33,199 nucleotides of DNA from Christensenella sp964494645. GTDB lineage: Bacteria; Bacillota; Clostridia; Christensenellales; Christensenellaceae. The position numbers and the translations under genes were made by a program. Of the stretch, positions 20,143-28,854 are shown piece after piece; position 1 is the stretch's first letter; the number at the start of each line of letters is the position of its first letter. The stretch covers positions 1-33,199 of the forward strand of contig CAZBSH010000025.1 in the NCBI GenBank assembly GCA_964494645.1, given 5' to 3'. Under the pieces are notes generated by a model, which saw only the letters and a list, made by a program, of their open reading frames with translations, ran no database searches and was not told the DNA's origin.

Positions 20143-21504
20143 TCAATGGTAGGCAGGCACAAGAACGCCAAAACAACAGTATACCCCGATACAGACCACT
20201 GCCAGACAAACGATTCCTACAATCACCGCCTGACTTTTTTTGTCTCCGCATATTTTTTCTAATATCGTTTTGATTCCTGTTGTCATGAAAAACATCAGCG
20301 GCAAAAGGCACGAAAGCACATACCTGCCCTGCGGCTGATAGTCGCTTGTGTAGGAATAATACGCGCTCAACACCACAGGAATAACGATTGCCAGCAGCAT
20401 ACAAACACCAAATAACAGCTTTTGCTGTTTTTGCTTTGTATTCTCGCTTTTTACAAACGCCGGAAACGCCATAACGCAACCGACCGATCCTACAGCAAAT
20501 ATAACGGTGAATATTATATATATCCATACAGGCAGCCAAATGTCCATTGCTCCAAAACAGCCGATCATACTCAGGTAAGAATAAAGCAGCCAGCCCTTTT
20601 TTGTGAGCATTTGCATGAAGGGAATCCCTTCGCGCTGCATCGTTTCCGCCATAGAAGGTTTTAAACTGTCTATCGCATACAATTCCTGATAATGCTCTGT
20701 CGTTTGAAACCCAAGAATGTCTCCATCATAGATGATCCAGTTACGAACAAACCACCACGCCGCAATTGCAACAAACAAAATGAGTATCATGTAGATCGAG
20801 CGCCGCAATTCCTTTTCCCGCAAACTGCGTTTTAACACTGCAAGATTAGATACAAAGAAGAGTACCACACTCAGTAACAAAAAACCGTATGCGTTATAAT
20901 AGGAAAGCGCACATAATCCCATTCCGATTCCAAGGATCACACAACTCTTCAGCGACCATTTGTCTTTGATCCCGCCGACCCACGCAAGTATGATCAGCGA
21001 AGTAGAAAAAATCGCCATCATATCATTGTTGATATAGCCGGAAAGAAATAAGAACTGCGGTAAAAACGCTACCAGAACAACAAACAGCGTGCGGTATATC
21101 TTGCGCGCGAACAGGTGTTCCGCTATCTTAAAACTGATCCACACAGTAAGCGTCGCAAAAATAGTATTCACCAACCGAGCCGCCACAACAAGAGAACCGG
21201 GATCGCTTGTAAATATGCTCGTGATTTTCATCAACGGCACACCGAGCATTTGCGAGATATATGGCGCAAATCCATAAGATATGCCCCATTGCGGATTGCG
21301 GATCGCTTGTTCGCCCCCATGCGGCAAATAGCCATTATTAAAAATAAATTGCGGGATCTGATAACGCATCGCCTCATCCGGTCCTGCAAGCGGAGGCAAC
21401 GATAAATTCCACAGAAAATAGAAAACAAAAACGAGTATGAGGAATATAACATGTTCCCGCTTGATCACGTCCCAAAATGTTTTGTTTCCCAAATTCGATG
21501 TCAT
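20143..21504 (-). CDS. Multi-pass membrane glycosyltransferase-like protein (DUF2142-like)
   Basis: This 453-residue polytopic protein has about ten or more hydrophobic segments, starting with VIFLILVFVFYFLW near residues 20-33. The extracytoplasmic loop after the first segment contains LPPLAGPDEAMRYQIPQF, the acidic motif seen in DUF2142 and other GT-C type lipid-linked-sugar transferases. A long loop with an aromatic-rich region (near 250-300) and a C-terminal hydrophobic block end it. GT-C enzymes transfer sugars from polyprenyl-phosphate donors outside the membrane. It is the first gene of the operon with the aminotransferase and ATP-grasp genes. I chose ATG 21504. A GTG seven codons upstream (21525) is an alternative. 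Confidence 0.72.
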   Translation of the reverse strand: MTSNLGNKTFWDVIKREHVIFLILVFVFYFLWNLSLPPLAGPDEAMRYQIPQFIFNNGYLPHGGEQAIRNPQWGISYGFAPYISQMLGVPLMKITSIFTSDPGSLVVAARLVNTIFATLTVWISFKIAEHLFARKIYRTLFVVLVAFLPQFLFLSGYINNDMMAIFSTSLIILAWVGGIKDKWSLKSCVILGIGMGLCALSYYNAYGFLLLSVVLFFVSNLAVLKRSLREKELRRSIYMILILFVAIAAWWFVRNWIIYDGDILGFQTTEHYQELYAIDSLKPSMAETMQREGIPFMQMLTKKGWLLYSYLSMIGCFGAMDIWLPVWIYIIFTVIFAVGSVGCVMAFPAFVKSENTKQKQQKLLFGVCMLLAIVIPVVLSAYYSYTSDYQPQGRYVLSCLLPLMFFMTTGIKTILEKICGDKKSQAVIVGIVCLAVVCIGVYCCFGVLVPAYH

Positions 21505-21557
21505 TCTACCATTTTCCCTCTTCACACAACCTGCTTACCATATTACTGTAAAACCAA

Positions 21558-21586
21558 ATTGTATCCTCTATGCATCATACATCCAA
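21558..21586 (-). promoter_or_regulatory. Promoter of the glycosyltransferase-aminotransferase-ATP-grasp operon
   Basis: On the minus strand TTGGAT (21586-21581), a 17-bp spacer and TACAAT (21563-21558), about 45-55 nt before the start codon. A second candidate, TTGTAT-17-TACTGT, lies some 40 bp further upstream. Confidence 0.6.
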
Positions 21587-21688
21587 AATCGCTTTAACAG
21601 TATCATGAACTTCTTTCAAATACAATAAAACAAGACCTGTTTCAGGCAAAATTAAAGAAAACTTAAAAAATGAAATGTAACGGCAAAT

Positions 21689-21717
21689 AAAAAAGTCGCT
21701 CTATGAGCGACTTTTTT
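21689..21717 (-). terminator. Terminator of tRNA-Leu(CAA)
   Basis: A 13-bp stem, AAAAAAGTCGCTC (21689-21701) and GAGCGACTTTTTT (21705-21717), with a 3-nt loop touches the tRNA 3' end. On the minus strand the stem ends in a T-run, a classic intrinsic terminator, and it could work in both directions. Confidence 0.88.
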
Positions 21718-21803
21718 GGTGCCGAAGGTGGGAATCGAACCCACACGGTATTGCTACCACAGGATTTTGAGTCCAGCGCGTCTGCCAGTTCCACCACTTC
21801 GGC
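21717..21803 (-). tRNA. tRNA-Leu(CAA)
   Basis: This complete 87-nt class-II tRNA has an encoded CCA (21719-21717). The acceptor stem GCCGAAG pairs with CTTCGGC. The anticodon loop is CTCAAAA with anticodon CAA (21769-21767), reading UUG. The variable arm is GGTAGCAATACC, and the T arm is GTGGG-TTCGATT-CCCAC. The anticodon stem, CTGGA with TCCTG, contains one U-U opposition (positions 28 and 42), while the other four pairs are normal. It has its own promoter and terminator. Confidence 0.95.
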
Positions 21804-21822
21804 CCAAATCGTTGACCTAAAA

Positions 21823-21851
21823 ATAATAGCATACCGCATGCCAAAAGTCAA
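21823..21851 (-). promoter_or_regulatory. Promoter of tRNA-Leu(CAA)
   Basis: On the minus strand TTGACT (21851-21846), a 17-bp spacer and TATTAT (21828-21823), about 20 bp before the tRNA 5' end. Confidence 0.8.
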
Positions 21852-21974
21852 TCTCCAATCTATCCGACCATCCTGTAAAATTAAGGCGCTCTTCACTTGC
21901 TTTTCATGCAACCTTCACATACGGCGTACAGAATAAATGCACAATCAAAAAATAATACTGTTCAGGAGGCTTAC

Positions 21975-24239
21975 ATGAGCAAAAACAAAAAAAACAGAAA
22001 AACAACCGTAAAAAAGCCGGTAATCATTATTGCAATCATTGTTGCTGCGATCCTGCTCCTCATTCTATTACTGCCTAACTTTTTCCGATCAAACACAGGC
22101 GCGCTGGCAGCTTCTATGCGCACCGCAACCGTAGAAACAGGGTCGATCGAAAAAACGGTAATCGGCTCGGGTAACCTGACCTCACAGGATTCTACAGATA
22201 TCAAAATCCCTTCCGGCGTTACCGTGGAACATATACTTGTTGAAGCCGGTGACAGCGTCGTCGCCGGTGATACACTTGCGACGCTCGATCCCGCATCGGT
22301 CAGTACAGCGCTTTCCGAGGCACAAACTGTTCTTGCCTCCCTTGACTCTCAAATCGAAAGCATTAAAGATGAAAGCGGCTCAAAATACATCACTACCTCC
22401 GTTTCCGGTCGTGTCAAACAGATCTTTGCCGAGACCGGACTCAACACGCAGTCCACGATCGACCAAAACGGCGCGCTACTTGTGCTCTCGATCGACTCAA
22501 AGATGAAGGTAACCTTTCAACCCTCATCCGCCGACCTCATCACTTCCGGCGGCAGTGTTGTCGTAACACTTTCCGATGGCACGACCTATACAGGCAATGT
22601 CGCGTCACTTACATCCGAATCGTGTACCGTCACTTTAACGGACAACGGACCGGCATATGGCGACCCCGTGACCATTACAACAACTGACGGTACGCAAGTC
22701 GGTACAGGCACACTCGAAATCAATACCCCTATCCGTATTTTAGGCGGCACCGGAACGGTTGAAAGTATAGATGTTTCCTTAAACGAAAGTGTAAGCAGCG
22801 ATACAACGCTGATCACGCTAACCGAAGCTGCCGTTTCTGAGGAATATACTACGCTGCTCGCCGAGCGCGCGCAATACGAAAGTGTACTATATATGCTAAT
22901 ACAGTTTGCGCAAACAAATACCGTGAAAGCGGAAACAGCAGGTATCATCAGCAACATAGCCATAACAGATACATCCACCGCCTCTTCTTCAGAGTCTTCA
23001 ACCGGCAGCGCGCAGTCCTCCGGTACGCCTGTAGCATCGGCGACGTCAGCGTCCTTTGATACATCAAAAAGCGGGATACAACTGTTATCCGCAAATACCG
23101 CGGTCAATTCCAAAAACACCCTGCCTACAGCGAACACAAATGCAACCATTACCCCAATCAGCGGCACAACGGAAATCTTCATCAACAATCCTGTAACAGG
23201 TGACACGCCGCAAACCACGATCATGCCGGGCAACGGTTACACAGGAACAATATGCTGGATACCCGCCGATACAAATTTTACCGCGGGAACATCTTATACG
23301 GCAACCGTAACGCTTACAGCAGACAATATCCATCAATTTACACAAGGCGCTGCGGTCAATGTGCAGGGCGCACAAATTGATGTGCAAAGCACCGTGATCA
23401 GTACGGAGCCTTCCGGCAATACATTGACGTTCGACGCGGTCTTCCCACCCACCGAGCAATCTCAACCTGCTTCCGGTGAACCGCAAGACGCATCAAAAGA
23501 AAATGCAGAGACTTCACCCTTATCCATCGACGGAGCCGTCGGCGCTGTTTCCGGTGGTTCGCCATCTTCCGGCGGTTCTGTGATCACAACCTCTTCTGTC
23601 GCTTCCTCGACCGACTCCGATACGAATGAAAACGCACCGCTCACTACCGCCTTTACGGTCACATCCGGCAAAGCAGATACGCTGAGCGTGAGCATCGACG
23701 AACTGGATGTCATGTCTATACAAGCCGGTCAGGATGTAACGATTGTGTTGGATGCGCTTCCCGACGAAACATTCCACGGCACTGTCACAAAAATTTCCGC
23801 CTCCGGTACAATACAGTCAGGTGTGACAACATATCCTGTCACGATCACCCTGAGCGATATAGAAGGTACAGATATTCTTTCGGGTATGAATGCGACCGCA
23901 ACCATTTCTGTCGCAACACGTGAAAACGTATTGCTCATTCCTCTTGACTCACTGCAGGAATCCGGCAACGAGACCTTCGTCCTTATCGCGGGCAATTCCG
24001 GCGGTGAATCCTCGATGGGGGAACGCCGGACTGTTGAAACAGGGCTTTCGGACGGAATCAACGTAGAAATCCTGTCCGGTCTTACAGAAGGCGAACAAAT
24101 CATGTATGAAGAGTCGGCTTCTATCGATTCTTCTGAACAATCCGGCTTCTCGCGCGGCAATATGGGCAGTATGGGAACTATGGGCGGCGGAATGCCTCCT
24201 GAAGCCAATATGCAAGGCGGCGCCCCAATGGGCAACTAA
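21975..24239 (+). CDS. MacA/HlyD-type efflux adaptor with duplicated lipoyl-like modules and an inserted surface domain
   Basis: This 754-residue membrane-anchored adaptor is nearly twice the usual 350-450. A basic N terminus and one membrane segment (about 16-36) are followed by a first barrel-sandwich module (about 70-155; IPSGVTVEHILVEAGDSVVAGD). A second similar module lies near 250-330 (GTVESIDVSLNESVSSDTTL). Residues about 332-558 are Ser/Thr-rich and contain an Ig-like segment near 409-492 (GYTGTICWIPADTNFTAGTS) resembling repeats of Clostridia surface proteins. A canonical adaptor beta-barrel and membrane-proximal part resume at about 559, followed by a Gly/Met-rich tail (724-754). 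AGGAGG precedes the ATG. The ATPase and permease follow, so it forms a MacAB-like export or mechanotransmission complex. Substrate unknown. Confidence 0.82.
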   Translation: MSKNKKNRKTTVKKPVIIIAIIVAAILLLILLLPNFFRSNTGALAASMRTATVETGSIEKTVIGSGNLTSQDSTDIKIPSGVTVEHILVEAGDSVVAGDTLATLDPASVSTALSEAQTVLASLDSQIESIKDESGSKYITTSVSGRVKQIFAETGLNTQSTIDQNGALLVLSIDSKMKVTFQPSSADLITSGGSVVVTLSDGTTYTGNVASLTSESCTVTLTDNGPAYGDPVTITTTDGTQVGTGTLEINTPIRILGGTGTVESIDVSLNESVSSDTTLITLTEAAVSEEYTTLLAERAQYESVLYMLIQFAQTNTVKAETAGIISNIAITDTSTASSSESSTGSAQSSGTPVASATSASFDTSKSGIQLLSANTAVNSKNTLPTANTNATITPISGTTEIFINNPVTGDTPQTTIMPGNGYTGTICWIPADTNFTAGTSYTATVTLTADNIHQFTQGAAVNVQGAQIDVQSTVISTEPSGNTLTFDAVFPPTEQSQPASGEPQDASKENAETSPLSIDGAVGAVSGGSPSSGGSVITTSSVASSTDSDTNENAPLTTAFTVTSGKADTLSVSIDELDVMSIQAGQDVTIVLDALPDETFHGTVTKISASGTIQSGVTTYPVTITLSDIEGTDILSGMNATATISVATRENVLLIPLDSLQESGNETFVLIAGNSGGESSMGERRTVETGLSDGINVEILSGLTEGEQIMYEESASIDSSEQSGFSRGNMGSMGTMGGGMPPEANMQGGAPMGN

Positions 24240-24250
24240 GGAGGTAACTT

Positions 24251-24925
24251 ATGATTCAATTAAACGACGTTTCCAAAGTATACGAGATCGGCAACGAGAA
24301 GCTTTACGCACTAAATCATGCTTCCCTGACGATACGCGCTGGCGAGTTCGTTGCCATTATCGGTCCCTCAGGTAGCGGCAAATCAACAATAATGAATATC
24401 ATCGGCTGTCTCGACACGGCAGACAGCGGCGAATATATTCTGGATGATCAGGAAATCAACGATTATACAGAAGACGAACTAACACGTGTGCGCAACTTCA
24501 AAATCGGTTTCGTGTTTCAGAATTTCAATCTGTTAAATAAGTTGAGTGCGCTTGAAAACGTAGAGCTACCGCTCGTTTATCAAGGGGTATCCAAAAAAGA
24601 GTACCACCAAAGAGCGCTCGACGCACTTGCGCGCATGGGACTTTCCGAACGCATTCATCATAAGCCTGCCGAGCTTTCCGGCGGACAGCAGCAGCGTGTT
24701 GCTGTCGCGCGTGCTCTGGTCACACAGCCATCTCTGATTTTGGCGGACGAACCGACAGGTAATCTCGATCATAAAACAGGCGTGGAAATATTGGAACTTT
24801 TTTCCGCGCTCCACAAAAACGGTAATACCATCATCCTGATCACGCACGACGATAAAATCGCACAGCAGGCACAACGCCGCATCAGGATATTGGATGGTCG
24901 GGTTATGGAGGATGAGAGATCATGA
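24251..24925 (+). CDS. MacB/LolD-type ABC transporter ATPase
   Basis: This 224-residue ATPase has Walker A GPSGSGKST (38-46), Q-loop VFQNFNLL, signature LSGGQQQRVAVARAL, Walker B LILADEPTGNLD and H-loop ITHDDK, all intact. The DEPTGNLD form is typical of the MacB/LolD/FtsE type. It starts 11 bp after the adaptor gene with GGAGG upstream, and its end overlaps the permease start by 4 bp. In Gram-positives such trios act in peptide, antibiotic or toxic-compound export, or as stress sensors. Confidence 0.94.
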   Translation: MIQLNDVSKVYEIGNEKLYALNHASLTIRAGEFVAIIGPSGSGKSTIMNIIGCLDTADSGEYILDDQEINDYTEDELTRVRNFKIGFVFQNFNLLNKLSALENVELPLVYQGVSKKEYHQRALDALARMGLSERIHHKPAELSGGQQQRVAVARALVTQPSLILADEPTGNLDHKTGVEILELFSALHKNGNTIILITHDDKIAQQAQRRIRILDGRVMEDERS

Positions 24926-26088
24926 TAGTTCAATCTTTTCGAATGGCGTTCGCCTCTGTTCTCGGCAATAAAATGCGTTCGTTTCTAACGATGCTGGGCA
25001 TCATCATCGGCATCATGGCGGTTGTCGTTCTGGTTTCCATCGTTTCCAGCACAACAAGCTCCGTCACCTCCGAGCTCGACAGCCTCGGCGCAAGCACAAT
25101 CAGCGTATCTGTCGCCAGCTCACGATATCAGCCGCTGACGTTGTCCGAAGTGTCCGGCTTTTCTGACGAATATGAAAGCATCAGCTCATCCGCCGCCACA
25201 GTCACGCAAAGCGCCACGCTTAAAGCCGGCGATACTTCTACAACCGCCTCCGTCGTGGGCAGTGTCCCCTCCTATGCTGATATCAACGATCTTTTCGTAC
25301 AGTCCGGTCGATTTTTAAAATCGCCGGATGTGGAAAACAACTCCGCCGTCACCGTAGTTGGCACAGACGTTGCAAACGACCTGTTCGGGCATGCGGACAT
25401 CGTCGGAGAAACCATCTTTGTTGACGGACGCAGCTTTCTTGTGATAGGCGTGCTGGAGGACGCGGGTGAAAGCCTAATGGGCTCCGCGAACGACAACATC
25501 ATCATCCCCTATACCACGGCACAGCGTATGTTTTATCTTTCAGGCGTGACTTCATTCACCTTGGCGGCCAGCAGCACAGAAGCGGTCGATCAGGCAGAAG
25601 AGGATATTACCGCTGCACTGATGACGAAATTCAAGGACGAGGACGCTTTTTCCATCATGAACCAGTCGACAATGCTTGAATCCATGGATTCCATAAACAA
25701 CACAATGGCGCTTATGTTTGGCGGCATCGCCGGCATCTCGCTGCTCGTCGGCGGCATCGGCATCATGAATATTATGTTGGTATCCGTAGCAGAACGCACG
25801 CGTGAAATAGGCATCCGCAAAGCGATCGGCGCAGGGCGCAAGCGTATTTTGCTGCAATTCCTGATCGAAGCGCTGGTCGTCAGCACCTTGGGCGGACTAA
25901 TCGGCATTGCGGCTTCGTGGGGCTTACTTGGCATTTTATCCGTTGCCCTTAATACGACATACACCATGTCCGGCAGCGTCACGCTGCTTGCAGTGGCATT
26001 TTCTATGGTCATCGGCGTTGTTTTCGGCATCAATCCTGCCAGCAGGGCAGCGAAAATGGCCCCCATAGACGCACTCAGAACAGAGTGA
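24922..26088 (+). CDS. MacB-type ABC transporter permease
   Basis: This 388-residue permease has one N-terminal transmembrane helix (KMRSFLTMLGIIIGIMAVVV), a large extracellular MacB_PCD-like domain (about 45-260) and three C-terminal helices (FtsX/MacB layout). Hallmarks are GIGIMNIMLVSVAERTREIG and IRKAIGAGRKRILLQFLIEA, followed by a final hydrophobic stretch ending AAKMAPIDALRTE. It pairs with the ATPase that overlaps it and the adaptor upstream. It converges on the FkbM methyltransferase gene with only 13 bp between the stop codons and no obvious terminator. Confidence 0.94.
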   Translation: MIVQSFRMAFASVLGNKMRSFLTMLGIIIGIMAVVVLVSIVSSTTSSVTSELDSLGASTISVSVASSRYQPLTLSEVSGFSDEYESISSSAATVTQSATLKAGDTSTTASVVGSVPSYADINDLFVQSGRFLKSPDVENNSAVTVVGTDVANDLFGHADIVGETIFVDGRSFLVIGVLEDAGESLMGSANDNIIIPYTTAQRMFYLSGVTSFTLAASSTEAVDQAEEDITAALMTKFKDEDAFSIMNQSTMLESMDSINNTMALMFGGIAGISLLVGGIGIMNIMLVSVAERTREIGIRKAIGAGRKRILLQFLIEALVVSTLGGLIGIAASWGLLGILSVALNTTYTMSGSVTLLAVAFSMVIGVVFGINPASRAAKMAPIDALRTE

Positions 26089-26101
26089 GCATGATCATTC
26101 T

Positions 26102-27157
26102 TTATACAAAATAATAATTCGTATCCCATGCGGGGATATAAGGGAAATGCCGCAGATATACGCGATAATCTCCGCGCGTCTGCCGCACCCAAAGCGGGAG
26201 GGCAAACAAATCTTCATTCCTATGGTAGGCGGATACAAGCAGCTTGGGACGATACTTTTGTATCGTCTCTTTTGCTCCGCATAAAGCGGCAGCCTCCTGC
26301 CCTTCCACATCAAGCTTGATGTACGTTGCTGCTTTTCCGTCTAAAATACTGTCTATCTTGCGCGCACATATTGTTTTGCCGCTTATACCGACGGCTGAGT
26401 TGCGACCCCCACGCGTATCAAAACAAATATTCGTATCCTCATCATATACAGCGCACCGGTAAAGAGTTATATTTTTGAGCTCCGCCGTAGATCTTTCCAA
26501 CCTGCGGAAATTTTTTTCGTCCGCCTCTATCGCAACGATCTCTTTATACCCATGTGTGTGCTGCACAAATTCGGCTACGGTATCTCCGGTGTACGCTCCC
26601 GCGTCTACATAGATCTCATGTCCGCTGAGCTGCAAAACATCGCGATATACCTCTTTCGCACTGCCTTCACAATCAAACAAATAGTCAAGCTTTCCGCTTA
26701 TTTTGTAATGCAATATATCAAAAAACGTCCGGCGGGAAAGCTCATCCGCCAACATCTCATACGCACTCTCTATTTTGTCCATATGCCGTTTTACATACGA
26801 CAGGTCAAAAACACTTCCGTCTCCCACAACGGGGACGTCCGGCGCATATGTTTCCTGCTCCTTTGAGATCGCCTTAATCCGATCGAGGACCTCCGCAATC
26901 TGTGTTCCGAACGCCACAAGCACAACCATATCGCCCAGCCGTTCTTGTATCTGTGCGTAGGTTTCCACAGTGTAACCGCGAAATAGTTGTCCACGACAAA
27001 ACGCATCGCTTGCAAACACTCCCGCGGCGCAGATTCCACGCCGCCCAAGCTCATCCAATATTTTATCCGCGCCGTCACCCATGCCATAAAGCACAATAGG
27101 CTTATTCGTCTCTTTTAAATGCTGCCAAAGCGAAATATGCTCTAATAATTCCATCAT
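26102..27157 (-). CDS. FkbM-family SAM-dependent methyltransferase with N-terminal nucleotide-fold domain
   Basis: This 351-residue protein has an N-terminal Rossmann-like region (KPIVLYGMGDGADKILDEL, residues 19-37), similar to sugar-modifying PglD-type domains. An FkbM methyltransferase domain follows: EIYVDAGAYTGDTVAEF (SAM-binding loop), EIVAIEADEKNFRRLE, SAVGISGKTICARKIDSIL and ATYIKLDVEGQEAAALCGA (motif D-V-E-G-x-E). FkbM enzymes O-methylate sugars or small metabolites, and this layout is common in surface-glycan loci. The ATG lies 6 bp after an extended -10 element and has no Shine-Dalgarno, so the mRNA may be leaderless. It is divergent from the ABC-F gene. Substrate unknown. Confidence 0.85.
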   Translation of the reverse strand: MMELLEHISLWQHLKETNKPIVLYGMGDGADKILDELGRRGICAAGVFASDAFCRGQLFRGYTVETYAQIQERLGDMVVLVAFGTQIAEVLDRIKAISKEQETYAPDVPVVGDGSVFDLSYVKRHMDKIESAYEMLADELSRRTFFDILHYKISGKLDYLFDCEGSAKEVYRDVLQLSGHEIYVDAGAYTGDTVAEFVQHTHGYKEIVAIEADEKNFRRLERSTAELKNITLYRCAVYDEDTNICFDTRGGRNSAVGISGKTICARKIDSILDGKAATYIKLDVEGQEAAALCGAKETIQKYRPKLLVSAYHRNEDLFALPLWVRQTRGDYRVYLRHFPYIPAWDTNYYFV

Positions 27158-27163
27158 AGTATT

Positions 27164-27172
27164 ATTTTAGCA
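27164..27172 (-). promoter_or_regulatory. Extended -10 element of the FkbM gene, probable leaderless start
   Basis: On the minus strand TGC-TAAAAT ends 6 bp before the first ATG. Transcription should begin at or next to the start codon, and no ribosome binding site is visible. It overlaps the -35 box of the divergent ABC-F promoter. Confidence 0.5.
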
Positions 27173-27196
27173 TATACTGTAGTTTTGTGGTATAAT
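27167..27196 (+). promoter_or_regulatory. Promoter of the ABC-F gene
   Basis: TTAGCA (27167-27172), an 18-bp spacer and a perfect TATAAT (27191-27196) with TGG directly before it as an extended -10. It lies about 35 bp before the ABC-F start codon. Confidence 0.65.
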
Positions 27197-27233
27197 AAAC
27201 GGACTTGGCAAAAAACGGATATTGGAGTAAAAA

Positions 27234-28835
27234 ATGATAACAGTAACAAATTTAAGCCTTAATTTTAGCGGAACAAACCTGTTTTCAGGTGTAAACCTCA
27301 AATTCACACCGGGAAACTGTTATGGCATCATCGGCGCAAACGGCGCTGGCAAATCGACATTTCTGCGTATTTTGTCCGGCGATCTGGAGTCTACGACAGG
27401 CGATGTACACATTCAGGAAAATACGCGCATGTCAGTGCTAAAGCAGGACCACTTTGCATTCGACGAATACACGGTGCTGGAAACCATCATGATGGGCAAT
27501 CCCCGCCTTGCGGAGATCACAAAGGAAAAGGACGCGTTGTACGCAAAGCCTGACTTTTCAGAAGAGGACGGCATCCGCGCGGGTGAGCTGGAGGGCGAAT
27601 TCGCCGAGCTGAACGGATGGGAGGCAGAGTCAGATGCCTCAAAGCTGATCCAAGGTCTCGGGCTCAGCGAAGAACTTCTCTATCAGCAGATGTCTGCCCT
27701 TCCCGACAATGAAAAGATCAAAGTACTGCTTGCGCAGGCGTTGTTTGGCAAACCTGACATCATCTTGTTAGACGAACCTACCAACCATCTGGATGTTTCC
27801 AGCGTACATTGGCTGGAAGATTTCCTGCTTGATTATGATGGTACGCTTATTATCGTGTCGCATGATCGTCACTTTCTCAATACGGTATGTACGCACATGG
27901 TCGACATCGATTATTCAAAGATCAAAATGTATGTGGGCAACTACGAATTCTGGTACGAGTCCAGCCAGCTGATCCAGAAGATGACGCGCGATCAAAACAA
28001 AAAGAACGAAGAAAAAGCAAAGGAATTGCAGGCGTTCATCCAACGCTTTTCTGCAAACAAATCCAAATCGCGGCAGGCGACCTCGCGCAAAAAGCTTTTG
28101 GAAAAGCTCGAGTTCGAAGAAATGCCAGCCTCTTCCCGTCGCTATCCATTTGTCGGTTTTACGCCGGACCGCGAGATCGGCAAGGAAGTACTGACAGTGG
28201 AGCACCTCAGTAAAACCATCGATGGCGAAAAGGTGTTAAACGATGTAAGTTTTACATTAGGGCGCGAAGATAAGGTCGCTTTTTTAGGAGATACGGAAAT
28301 TGCCGCGACGACATTGTTCCAAATTTTGATGGAAGAAATCGAACCGGACGAAGGAACGTTCAAGTGGGGTGGTACGACCACGCAATCTTATTTCCCCAAA
28401 GACAATTCTTCATTCTTTGACGGCTGCGAAATGAATATCCTCGATTGGCTGCGGCAATATTCGCAAGATACGACGGAAACCTATCTGCGTGGTTTTTGCG
28501 GACGTATGCTTTTTTCGGGCGAGGACGTTTTCAAGCAGGTACAGGTACTCTCCGGTGGCGAGCGTGTGCGCTGCATGCTGTCTCGTATGATGATGTTTGG
28601 TTCTAACGTGCTGGTACTTGACCAACCGACCAACCATCTGGATCTTGAATCCATCACTGCGGTCAACAACGGTCTTACCGATTTCAAGGGCGTAGTATTG
28701 TTTGCGTCACACGACCACGAGTTTATCGATACGATCGCGAACCGTATCATCCGCTTTACGCCGGACGGGATCATCGACCGTCAGTGTACCTATGAAGAGT
28801 TTATTGATCAATATGGCGGCGGAAGCATGTATTAG
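27234..28835 (+). CDS. ABC-F ATPase (YkpA/YbiT-type)
   Basis: This 533-residue soluble protein has two ABC domains without membrane segments, the ABC-F pattern of ribosome-associated ATPases. Domain 1 has Walker A GANGAGKST and Walker B IILLDEPTNHLD, but its signature reads MSALPDNEKIKV, not LSGGEK. A linker with KSKSRQATSRKKLLEKLE (about 280-300) resembles the interdomain P-site tRNA-interacting segment. In domain 2 the Walker A is degenerate (GDTEIAATTLF), the signature LSGGERVR is intact, and Walker B reads LVLDQPTNHLD, with Gln replacing the catalytic Glu. Some of these features recur in this subfamily. ABC-F proteins act in translation or ribosome-targeting antibiotic resistance. I see no reason to assign resistance. 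GGAG precedes the ATG. Confidence 0.88.
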   Translation: MITVTNLSLNFSGTNLFSGVNLKFTPGNCYGIIGANGAGKSTFLRILSGDLESTTGDVHIQENTRMSVLKQDHFAFDEYTVLETIMMGNPRLAEITKEKDALYAKPDFSEEDGIRAGELEGEFAELNGWEAESDASKLIQGLGLSEELLYQQMSALPDNEKIKVLLAQALFGKPDIILLDEPTNHLDVSSVHWLEDFLLDYDGTLIIVSHDRHFLNTVCTHMVDIDYSKIKMYVGNYEFWYESSQLIQKMTRDQNKKNEEKAKELQAFIQRFSANKSKSRQATSRKKLLEKLEFEEMPASSRRYPFVGFTPDREIGKEVLTVEHLSKTIDGEKVLNDVSFTLGREDKVAFLGDTEIAATTLFQILMEEIEPDEGTFKWGGTTTQSYFPKDNSSFFDGCEMNILDWLRQYSQDTTETYLRGFCGRMLFSGEDVFKQVQVLSGGERVRCMLSRMMMFGSNVLVLDQPTNHLDLESITAVNNGLTDFKGVVLFASHDHEFIDTIANRIIRFTPDGIIDRQCTYEEFIDQYGGGSMY

Positions 28836-28854
28836 AACTGTTTTTTGATACAAT

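Noticed and set aside
27234..28835. Calling the ABC-F gene an antibiotic resistance determinant.
   Set aside because: Its features match the housekeeping YkpA/YbiT type. No resistance-type leader peptide or attenuator precedes it.
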